This document shows positions 10,904 to 20,600 of a DNA stretch of 53,123 nt, in pieces. The notes under the pieces are model-generated. The model made no database searches and had not been told where the DNA came from. It was given only the letters and a program-made list of their open reading frames with translations. The stretch is taken from NCBI GenBank assembly GCA_032718475.1, contig JAUCBJ010000292.1, positions 1 through 53,123 on the forward strand, given 5' to 3'. The position numbers were made by a program, and so were the translations under genes. Positions within the stretch are counted from its first letter, which is position 1; every line of letters starts with the position of its first letter. This DNA is from Nemertoderma westbladi. Its lineage: Eukaryota; Xenacoelomorpha; Nemertodermatida; Nemertodermatidae.

Positions 10904-11690
10904 TTAATTTTGGACTGAACTTCCATTTAAATGGCATTATTTTTTTAATTGTTTTCAGTTTACTTGGGTAGTTTCAAAATTAGCTTAATTATACAGTAGT
11001 TTAGGTTAGGCTAAATAGGCCTATTGCCATTTTACTTTGTATAGTACCTAATTTTTAATTAATCATAACTTTGATACATAATACCAAATACAGAAATATA
11101 CCTACTACCTCATACTGTCATATAAACTGATAAATAGTACTACCTGTACTTTTAGTGAGGTTTTCTAAATTTGATGTCACTACTGTACGCGTACGGCTTA
11201 CTACGGATGAAAATGTGGTGCATACAGTAGCAGTAAGTATACAGTAGTTTAGGTTAGTAATGCTGTACAGTAATGTAAATATTGTCATTTTATTTTGTAG
11301 TACTTATTTTTTTAATTAATCATAGCTTTCTTGCTAAGTCCGCAGACCAAATAGGTACCAGTCTGCCACTGCCAGTCAGCCAGTATAGTGACGTAAAGAC
11401 GAATTTATGACCATAACTTGCTAACTTTCTGAACTTCGGTTCGGATTCGGTTCGGTTCGGCCCGAAGTTGGCCCTGCTTCGGTTCGGTTCGGTTCGGCAC
11501 CATAAAGTGCCTTCTGTTGAACCCTACCCAAGACTACAAGACCTAACTTTAATTGCTACCAGTACTGCAGTAACAGAATTAGTTCCATTCCAATCCAGTC
11601 TGCCAGTTAGCTAGTACATAGGGCTCGATCGGAGTTGGGATTTGGCCGGAGCCGGAGCAGGAGCCGGAGTTGGACAATTTGGCCGGAGCC

Positions 11691-13259
11691 TGTAAAGGCT
11701 TTTGCGGAATTAGCCGGTTATTTTCCCCGTAAAGTACTCTGTAGTTGGTTTAACAGGCATAAAAGGCCGTGTCCTTACTGTACTGGTGTTTTAGAGGACA
11801 TAAAAGCCATTTCTTCTGTATGTGTACTTTAGCGGACATAATTAGCAATTCTATGATGCAATATGCCGGATCCTCTTGAAACAGTGTAGCTACCATGACG
11901 ACGGCTAACAGCTGAGCTGTACATGTGGAGCTTTTCTTTGTTCTCTGTTCCTTCTTTGTTCGGTCGACCAATCAGAGCGTTTTTTGCCTCTGCGTTGGAG
12001 ATTGTATATGGAAACTCGTGGAGTTGAGTCAGTATGTGATTTTGTCCACAGCCTAGAACACCGGCTTTGGAACCTCCGTGTTTCAGTCTTTAGCCCAACA
12101 TTAGTAGGCTTAATTATAGAACGTATATCTGTTATCAAACTTAACTAATCATACCAAAACAAACCAATCCATAACTCACTCACTCATACCAATTCGCATC
12201 TCACTAAACATATCAATCAAACTTAACTTAACATTTGAAACAGTGTAGCTACCATGACGACGGCTAACAGCTGAGCTGTACATGTGGAGCTTTTCTTTGT
12301 TCTCTGTTCCTTCTTTGTTCGGTCGACCAATCAGAGCGTTTTTTGCCTCTGCGTTGGAGATTGTATATGGAAACTCGTGGAGTTGAGTCAGTATGTGATT
12401 TTGTCCACAGCCTAGAACACCGGCTTTGGAACCTCCGTGTTTCAGTCTTTAGCCCAACATTAGTAGGCTTAATTATAGAACGTATATCTGTTATCAAACT
12501 TAACTAATCATACCAAAACAAACCAATCCATAACTCACTCACTCATACCAATTCGCATCTCACTAAACATATCAATCAAACTTAACTTAACATTTTACTG
12601 CTATTTACTGTCGGTTATTCATTATATTTGTTGATGGAATATTATATTTGGAATACTGATAAATAATCAGACATCCCAATCTTCTTGATATACTAAGGGT
12701 TAGAGAGTCCGGTTACATATAACGATTGCGACTTACATTAAGTGGTTTGAAGTGAATCTAATGCTATTTCATAGGCCCTACATGAATTGTCTGTTGTTCT
12801 CTTTATATGTGACTAAAATTAGTGAAGGTCGGCAGATTAGTGTGCAGTATTGTGCAGTATTGTGTATGATTGTGACTGATAACAAAGCATCTCCTAAAGA
12901 ATGCGCCATATACGTGAATCTATAGCCATCCCGTTGTGTCTAGTTTAAGTCATAACTCTGTTTACATATTTAGAGCGCCACGTCCTAAAGGAACTGTTAA
13001 TATTTCCCGAAAGTGAATAATATTTGTCAGAGATTATATATATTACGATCAGTCGAATAATACAGTAGGCCTACCCCGCAATACGGTTAGGCTTCCGAAT
13101 CCAGTCTCCCGGGTATATCCAGCGGGTGAATGATCGCGCATAGACTGGCTTCGGCTAATGTAGTGTATCAAATACTTGTCATAGGCTAAAGACGATCTAT
13201 TATCTAAAAGACATCCCAATTTGGCAGGTTAAACTGCTAAAGGTCTGAAAGCGCGAACA
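11691..13259 (+). repeat. 5' LTR, 1569 bp, with internal duplication
   Basis: It starts TGTAAAGG and ends GCGCGAACA, the usual TG...CA borders. It is 359 bp longer than the 3' LTR, exactly the length of a tandem duplication inside it (copies 11878-12236 and 12237-12595). Otherwise the two LTRs align end to end. The short minus-strand frames repeated in it (11905-12138, 12264-12497, 29580-29813) are LTR sequence, not genes. Confidence 0.93.
11878..12595. repeat. 359-bp tandem duplication inside the 5' LTR
   Basis: Two copies with a period of 359 look identical by eye and share bases specific to the 5' LTR (for example TATATGGAAAC where the 3' LTR has TATATAGAAAC). The duplication therefore arose after integration. 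The junction has only T-rich microhomology (CATTT before GAAAC). Confidence 0.9.
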
Positions 13260-13595
13260 ATAACAGATATATACGTACAATCAGAAGATATAGTTGTCTA
13301 TTGTTCTGGTAAGAACAATAACAGATATAGCTTCTGTATTGCAGTAGGCAATAACGCTGAAGTACCGGACAACCGGTACCTAGTAGGCCTGACTACCTAA
13401 CCACCCGGACCGGTACCTACAGCAGTACAGATACAGCAGTATTATTCGATTGTGAAATTGTATACCGGTAGGCTGTTTAAGAGATTAGGGACTGTACACC
13501 CCTTGTTTCTTTTGGAGCTTACTTATTTCTGTCGGTTTTATTTATTTGTAGGCCAATATTGAGCAGAAGACGTGTAAGCCTGCCCAGATTGTACA

Positions 13596-14166
13596 GATAA
13601 TTTGTAGGCTGGACTGTTGTCTGACTGTTGTTAAGTCTGAAGGGACTGTAGTGTGTGTAGAGCGTATGTCCGAAAAAGTACTAGTTAGGAAAGTAGGGGC
13701 TGCCAGTGCTGTGAGGTGAACCCCCTCGAAAGAATAAGTCGTACTACTCGGTTAGAACGCATACTAACTAACCATTTCGGAGTCTGCATATACTGTAGTT
13801 TATTTAGGCTTGATAGTAGTCTGCCAGCGTTTGGTCTGTACTTTGTTTGTGTAGTCTGTACGGGTAGCGTAATATTTCTTACTTAGATAATTTGTAGGCT
13901 GGATTTTGTCTGGCTGTTGTTAGGTCTGAAGAGATTTCGGTGTGTGTAGAGTGTATGTCCGATAAAGTGCCAGTTGGGAACGTAGGGGCTTCCAGAGCTG
14001 TGAGGTAAACCCCCTCGAAAGAATAAGTCGTCCTACTCGGTTAGAACGCATACTAACTAACCATTTCGGAGTCTGCATATACCGTAGTTTGTTTAGGCTT
14101 GATAGTAGTCTGTCAGTATTTGGTCTGCATTTTGCTTGAGTAGTCTGTACGCGTAGCGTAATATTT
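13596..14166. repeat. 290-bp diverged tandem duplication in the leader
   Basis: Both copies begin GATAATTTGTAGGCTGGA and run through the shared block CCCCCTCGAAAGAATAAGTC to TAGCGTAATATTT. They differ by scattered substitutions, unlike the identical LTR duplication. Confidence 0.85.
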
Positions 14167-15159
14167 ATTATTCAGAGTTTATGCGATTATTCGCAACATT
14201 CATATCCCCAAGTTTATTCCTACAGTAATTGTGCTTGTTATATATACCGTTATAGTTAAACTAACCCCGGTACTACATCAGGGCTGCTTGGCGTAGGTAA
14301 AGACTGGTGATTTTGTGCCCCGGTCACTCCAGCAGATACTGTGGTTCTTTTAGCTGTTCAAGTATTTTTAACTACTGATTATTTGTTGTATAAGTACTTG
14401 TACCTAATTTAGGGTTTAGTGTACAGTACTTTCCGAAGGTGATTAGTGTGTAGGCAGTATATTTGTGTTGTAAAGTGGTTAATAGGCATGTTGGTTCTGG
14501 TAGACCGCGGTAATTAACTTCTAGGTAGGAACACTCCGTGATACATAACGTAGTACTTATAGCGATACGGCTATAAGTCGTCAGACGGTGGTATTTTTCT
14601 ATCTGGACAACGCAGTATATTTACTACTACTTATTATTTTCAAATACCGTAGTACCCTGTTCGTTGTAATAACCAGATAATCTAACCCTTTGTTAGGCTG
14701 GTTTGTAGACTTCTTGTAAAATTACCCTAAAAATTCGTACTTGTAATTTTTGTGTTTATTTAGAGATTGTAATCTCACCCGAATTGTACGTAATTTGTAG
14801 TATTAAGTAACTTAGGTAAATTATAATTATTTGTTTTAGTGTCCAACAAGTAGCACTTCACTGAGAGCGCACAGCTTCTGTGTAGTGACTCCCCCAGAAA
14901 TAATAACATTTATTTCAAATATTGACAAAACCCATTTTAACGGGTATATATAATATAAATCAACTCAAACGATTTATAAATAGTAGGCCTGCCATACATC
15001 AATTAGGTCTAAATATCAGTTGGACTACTGCTCAAATAACGGTAATAAAGTAAGTTAAAGTAACCAAGTAACCCTAAAATTCAGAAATTCAGTTATTCTA
15101 AAATAATTGACATACCGGTATTTACAATAGGCTTAATATATTTATTTTTATAAATTTAG

Positions 15160-15370
15160 GCTGAAATCATACCGGTATTCTGTAATTAATTCTAGTCCAT
15201 AATTATACTTATATATACTATAAGTATAAGCTGTATACCGGTATTCACGATAGGCCTATTATATATTTATATATACTTGTGCTGGAATTACATACCGGTA
15301 CTCTGTGACAAACCTAGTCTGTAATAATACTTATATATACTATAAGCATACCGGTATTCTAATATATTAT
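15160..15370. repeat. Imperfect tandem repeat with TACCGGTA words
   Basis: Two copies about 120-130 bp apart each contain CATACCGGTA, TCTGT, TAGTC and TACTTATATATACTATAAG. The block lies just ahead of the ORF1 start, in the retroelement leader. Confidence 0.6.
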
Positions 15371-15494
15371 ATATATATATCAAGTTACATTTGTGACGAT
15401 ATCGGTAATTAATTACTAAGCTATCAGTGATACTGAATTACTAGACTTGCTTAAACTGTAATATAGCAGTAGGCATTCAACTGTACAAACCAAC

Positions 15495-17654
15495 ATGTCT
15501 GACACAAAGCAAAACCTGTCAGACAGTCTCCTAGATACAACCATATGTGACCCAGACAGGAGTGTGGAACGTGTAGGACCGAAGTTCAACTCACCTCCTA
15601 CTGTAAGAAAGATCATCCCTCCCGTAGTAATATCAGACCCTAGGCTAGTCCAACATCGTAGGTCTATCATAGGCACTCGAGCTCAGGTCAAGCGGGACCA
15701 AGAAGCAGCAGAACAGCAACTACCCGCTAGCCGAGAACTTATTTCTCAGCGGCACGACAGCTCCAGTAGTGCGGATACTGTAGAGCTGACACCCGAGCAC
15801 GGAGCAAAGATGACAGATGCGGTTTATTCGGATCCCCTTCTCATCCTTCCTGCAGCCGTACTCACGAGGTTATTGATTGCGGTGGAGGAACACCAGATTG
15901 ATTGGGCGAGAAGTAAGCGATCGACTAAGGATAGTTATGCGGGATACACAAGGGAAGAACTGAAGTCTATTGTCGAGTCGCAATGGAACTTCCCCGGACC
16001 CGGACTCCCGTTTGACTTATCAGAAGCTGCCTGGGAAGACATACACAGGATGGGAGTAACCAAGGAAACCATCGATCCAGCTGTGTGGAAGAGGTCAGCA
16101 GCAGGATACGTACAGGGATTCTTCAGCTCTATGGAGCGATTAAAAGAACAACTGTTTCAACAACCCCAAGGACCTCAAGAGCAGGGACAGCTGCTTTATC
16201 AAGTTAGAGAAAGAATTCTACGAATCAGGCTAATCTTATCGGCCTTTGAGGAGGCTTCTAAAAGAAGACAAGACACTAGAAGTCAAGAAGTAAAGACTTG
16301 GTTTCAACGGGTGAGTCTCCAGGTTCAAGGAACGGCTCAGTGGAAAGCCCAGCTGGATGAGCGCTCAACCCAGGGAGAATCAACAGACGCTGCTTTTTCC
16401 CAAGTGGAAAGTGAAGCGACAGCAGAGAAACCGCATAAGAGGGATGCTATTGACATCTATCTGTCGGACTATCAACATTTTGTAGGTGACGAAGAGTTGA
16501 GGAGACGGCTGGATGGACTTAGCCCTAATAGTGAAGGAGCCAAGCTTGTGTTGGACGCAATCGATGTGGATAGGTTAGCTGCGAACCAAGCTAAATTCAA
16601 TGAAAGCATCCGCATCGCTAAGGTTCAAGAAGAACAAGTAAAGAAAAAACGTATAGAAGACAGAAAGACAGCGGCAGTGGCAGCAGCAGTGGCAGCGGCA
16701 GAAGTGGAAAGAAAAGCGGCAGCGGCAACGGCAGCGGCAGAAGCAGAAGCGGAAAGAAAAGCAGCAGCGGCAGTGGCAGAGGCAGAAACGGAAAGAAAAG
16801 TGGCAGCGGCAGCGGCAGAGGCAGAAGCGGAAAGAAAAGCGGCAGTGGCAGCGGCCGAAGCGGAAAGAAAAGCGGCAGTGGCAGCGGCAGTGGCAGAAGC
16901 AGAACGGAGAGCGTCTGAAGAGACAACCCAACTAGAGTTGGAAAATCTTCAAGAGAGGCAAGACAACTTCAATAAACAGTTAACAGCTAGTAATATGCAG
17001 ATGATGAGTCGATCTACTCCCAAAAGACAGGGATATACATCATCTGAGGAAGGCGATACCACTGATACTGAAGGTGGAGGAAATAGATCTCGTCTCAGCA
17101 GACGTAGAAGAATGTCCCACCGTCAAAAATTGCCTGATTTGCCCCCAGCTGTTAGAAAGCAACTAAATAACACAAACTTAGGTAGTACAGAACCCACAGA
17201 CCAAATAATTAAAATAGAAAGACTCCCTACTATAGTAGATGAGCCTGAAATAATTAGGCCTGTTCCCGAAGCCACCCCTTCGGTGATAGAGACACCTGTG
17301 CTCCCTGAACCTACCTCTAAATTCCCTCTGCACAGCACTAAGCTATCTGTGCCACACAGAACCACCCTTGAAAATGCTCATGTCCTGGACTCCGAGCGAA
17401 ATATTAATGATTTGTCGCCCGTTGTCACTCGTCGGCCCGCTACAACGTTGGCGGCTCCCGCTTCGGCGGTCGAGTGGGTGGATGAGAGACGACGGGGGAT
17501 GGATCTCCTGCTCGGGCAGATGCAGGAGACTGTTCAGCAATTCAAGGGCACAGTAAGGGAAAGTAGGTTAGAGTTGCAAGAAGTGCAGCAAAGCATCGCG
17601 TTAGAACGCGATAAATTAGTAAATACACAAAAGGTATACCACCACCCCCTGTAA
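15495..17654 (+). CDS. BEL/Pao ORF1, 719 aa, coiled-coil protein
   Basis: The ATG at 15495 is the first in frame. The product is charged and largely helical. Residues about 1-110 are polar and disordered in character. Residues 110-260 include the WNFPGPGLPFDLSEAAWEDI segment and look folded. Residues about 380-490 are an Ala/Glu/Arg/Lys coiled coil encoded by a coding minisatellite (16670-16905). Residues 490-640 are rich in Pro, Ser and Thr. The last 60 residues form another predicted coil. It ends two bases before the ORF2 ATG. Most BEL elements have one gag-pol frame, so a separate upstream ORF is unusual. Structural or RNA-binding roles are guesses; I recognise no domain. The frame is intact. 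Confidence 0.8.
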   Translation: MSDTKQNLSDSLLDTTICDPDRSVERVGPKFNSPPTVRKIIPPVVISDPRLVQHRRSIIGTRAQVKRDQEAAEQQLPASRELISQRHDSSSSADTVELTPEHGAKMTDAVYSDPLLILPAAVLTRLLIAVEEHQIDWARSKRSTKDSYAGYTREELKSIVESQWNFPGPGLPFDLSEAAWEDIHRMGVTKETIDPAVWKRSAAGYVQGFFSSMERLKEQLFQQPQGPQEQGQLLYQVRERILRIRLILSAFEEASKRRQDTRSQEVKTWFQRVSLQVQGTAQWKAQLDERSTQGESTDAAFSQVESEATAEKPHKRDAIDIYLSDYQHFVGDEELRRRLDGLSPNSEGAKLVLDAIDVDRLAANQAKFNESIRIAKVQEEQVKKKRIEDRKTAAVAAAVAAAEVERKAAAATAAAEAEAERKAAAAVAEAETERKVAAAAAEAEAERKAAVAAAEAERKAAVAAAVAEAERRASEETTQLELENLQERQDNFNKQLTASNMQMMSRSTPKRQGYTSSEEGDTTDTEGGGNRSRLSRRRRMSHRQKLPDLPPAVRKQLNNTNLGSTEPTDQIIKIERLPTIVDEPEIIRPVPEATPSVIETPVLPEPTSKFPLHSTKLSVPHRTTLENAHVLDSERNINDLSPVVTRRPATTLAAPASAVEWVDERRRGMDLLLGQMQETVQQFKGTVRESRLELQEVQQSIALERDKLVNTQKVYHHPL
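16670..16905 (+). repeat. Coding minisatellite in ORF1
   Basis: GCAGCGGCAG and GAAGCGGAAAGAAAA modules alternate, encoding AAAEAEAERKAA-type repeats of variable length (roughly 27-36 bp). The reading frame is kept throughout. The minus-strand frames here (16575-16931, 16618-16926) are its shadows. Confidence 0.85.
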
Positions 17655-17656
17655 CA

Positions 17657-20600
17657 ATGTGTCAACCTGTTAGGTCTGAAGTATCTCATGCGCAAGGTGT
17701 GGAGCCTACACGCATATATACTGCTAGCGAAGTAGAAACTCCTATAGTAAACCCTATAAAGGGTAATTATAGACCTGTTGATAATGATATTCCCTATAGA
17801 CCTGATCATAATCCGAGAAATTTATATACCGATAACTCGATATTAAATAACACGATGGCCCAAGAAAGTTTTACGCGTCAAATGGCTAGTACCGAAGCCC
17901 GTCAAGCGGTAAAGGTGGGAGAGATAGTCAAGTTCAATGGAGATGAGATGAAATGGTTACCTTTTAATGACTATTATAAAGATAACATACAGAACTCTGT
18001 ACTATCTAATGGAGAGAAACTTAGATTCCTCATCGAGTGCTTGGAAGGATCTCCCAAGTTAATGGCGTTAAAGTTTATTGGACATCCAGACGGATTAAGA
18101 CAAGTTTGGGATACACTAAACATCAGGTATGGTAATAGGAATAACATAGCTAAATATTTGTATGCAAAATTAGTAGCGCCCCGAAAGTTCATTAGCAGCA
18201 GGATAATAGAGTTTTCCGATGAGATTCAAGAGATCTGTAGACAATTAGATTGGTTAGGTAAGTCTCATGAATATCAGAGTTCTATGGTTATTGGAGCCGT
18301 GGCTTCTACTTTACCGAAGGGTGGAGTAGGTACACGCTGGGATAAGAAAGTGTTATATATGATGGAACAACAACGACGAGACCCTACCATGGCTGATCTC
18401 ATGTCATTCTTAGATGGAGAAGTGAAATTACAGCTCCTAAAACAGTCCAGAGAGAAGACACCGGAAAACAAGGTAAGTGAGAAACCCGTTTCTAGGAGAA
18501 AGGTAACACCAGTGTGTTATACAGACGACGGCGAAAGCCAGACTTCTCAAGGAGAGGATAGCGGGAAAGACACTGAAAGATCTTATTATGTCAATAAAAC
18601 GCCTAAAGAACAGGTAAGTAAATTCAAGTCTCGAACCAATGACAGGAGAGAACAGATAAGAAAAACTCCTCCTACGTCTCCCAAGAGAATTCAGGTGAGA
18701 AAGCCCGAAGAAAGAACGAGTGTGCACAATGTTATTCAAAATAAGGTAAGTAACATCAAACCGAAATGTGCACTATGTGACGGGACCCACCGTTTGAATA
18801 TGTGTGATGAATTCCTGAAGAAATCATTAACGGAGAGACGGGAAGTCATGTGGGATAAGCGGTTGTGTTATAATTGCCTCAGACAAGGACACCAACGGCG
18901 AACCTGTTACTCCGACACAAGGTGTGCAAAGTGCGGTGCGAAACATCATATCTTGTTGCACACTGAATTTGAGCGAAACAGCCATAGTCAGGTAAGTGAT
19001 TCCGAACTACATGTCCAATTCAGTGATGTGAACAACACTGACCAAAGTTCTGAGATGGAAGGATTCTATACAGATGAATTCTCCGACGAAGGTGAATCCT
19101 GTTACATGATAAATACCGCAGTGTATCGAGCACTTACGTATGAAAAAGACACAGACAGCAACCTCACCCTAACTACTTCTGATCGACAACCATCTTGGAA
19201 AGCGCCACCTTCCAATGTAGGAATCCGAGAATTTCCTGTAGTACAGGTAAGGGTCCACGGACCTAAAAGGAGTTATGTAGTGAACGCCCTCCTTGACTCC
19301 GGTAGTACAGGAACATTCATAGACAAAGAACTAGCCGAAGACATCTTTGCTGGACAACCCAAGTTCCGAACTAAGCTAAACATGTCAGGAATTATGCAGG
19401 TTTGGAAATCTACAGTAATAGCGGATTATTATGTAGGTGCGTTGTCCACCCCCCAGGATGAACTAGGAGAACATAGTATAAGGTCAGTAAAAATGGTGGC
19501 GATAAAGAACTTCGCTACCACCCAAGTGGAACCTTATAACTGGGATGAGGACGATTTCACCCAGCAGCTGGAAATACCTAGATTCAACACCGATTACCCT
19601 GGAGTGCAAATACTCATCGGTCAAAACGCGCATGAAGCGCTCGAGACATTGGAGAAACGGCCTGCTCAACCGCAACCACTACAAGCTTATGCGGGAAGAA
19701 CTAGAGTGGGTTGGTACTTTACTGGCCCTTCCCGTATAACTCTCATGGAAAGATTACCGAAAGACCAGGTATATCAAGTAAGAGAATGGGAAGTCGAGGG
19801 CAGTGAGTTAGACAATCAAACTGAGGGAACACCATACTCCTCAGATAATGACGATGTCCACCAACTTTTCGACGAGGAGAATACCATTGATCTCCTTAAG
19901 GAAAACGAGACTTGGCAAAACCAAGTGAACTTATGTCAGCTCCTTCTTCCATCAGAACGAGACGACTATAACGACGAACTTAATGACGTCATTGAACATT
20001 ATAATGCCAAGACTCGGGATGAACACGCCGTACGATTCTTTACTCAGGAGGCTGTAGAGCCCAATTCATACGATAAGGCCCTATCGGTAGAAGAAGAAAG
20101 AGCCAAGCAGATCCAAGAGACAACTACACGTTTTCTTAAAGATCAAGGTAGATATGAGATCGGTCTACCTTTCCGAAAGCGAGAACCAAAGTTCGTAAAC
20201 AACAGACCCTTGGTGGAGAAAAGAATTGCTCAACTACATCGACGCCTTACGGCAAATTCTTCAGCTAAAGAAATGTATCAAACGCAGTTGAAGAAATTTA
20301 TTAGCAAGGGATATGCAGAGCTAGTACCGGAAGAAACACCTATAACTGAGAGAACGTATTATTTAACTCACCATTACGTTCCCAAACCCGGTAAACCCCA
20401 TGAGGTACGAGTGGTGTTTGACGGCTCCGCCCTCTATATGGGCCAATCCCTTAATTCCGAATTGTTACCCGGACCCAACTTACTCCAATCCTTGTTGGGA
20501 ATACTCTTAAGATTAAGACAATATTCAATTGCTTTCGCCTCAGATATAGAAGGCATGTTCTTACAAGTCAAGGCGCTGGATAGGGATCGAGATAGCCTAC

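Larger units (their letters stand above)
9654..11526. mobile_element. hAT-like non-autonomous element, TTCGG family
   Basis: The 16-bp inverted ends are TAGGGCTCAACAGAAG at 9654 and its inverse at 11511-11526 with one mismatch. A perfect 8-bp target duplication CCCAAGAC flanks it (9646-9653 and 11527-11534). Both subterminal regions carry repeated TTCGGTTCGG words and their inverse. The 8-bp duplication and the TAGGG terminus fit the hAT superfamily. There is no transposase. Its interior hosts the fold-back element 9856-10903. Confidence 0.88.
13260..15494 (+). other. BEL/Pao leader, 2.2 kb untranslated
   Basis: The stretch between the 5' LTR and the ORF1 start has no long open frame. It contains a 290-bp tandem duplication (13596-13885 and 13886-14166) whose copies differ at many positions, so it predates this insertion. 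Near its end is a TACCGGTAT-rich repeat (15110-15370). A primer-binding site should lie just after 13259, but I could not match one. Confidence 0.6.

Noticed and set aside
9797-10926. Many long overlapping open frames on both strands
   Set aside because: A 12-bp repeat unit is a multiple of three, so any stop-free unit gives long frames. The translations are monotonous repeats of Cys, Val, Gln, Ala, Pro or His.
16575-16931. Cys/Phe- and Leu/Pro-rich minus-strand frames
   Set aside because: They are antisense shadows of the coding minisatellite in ORF1.
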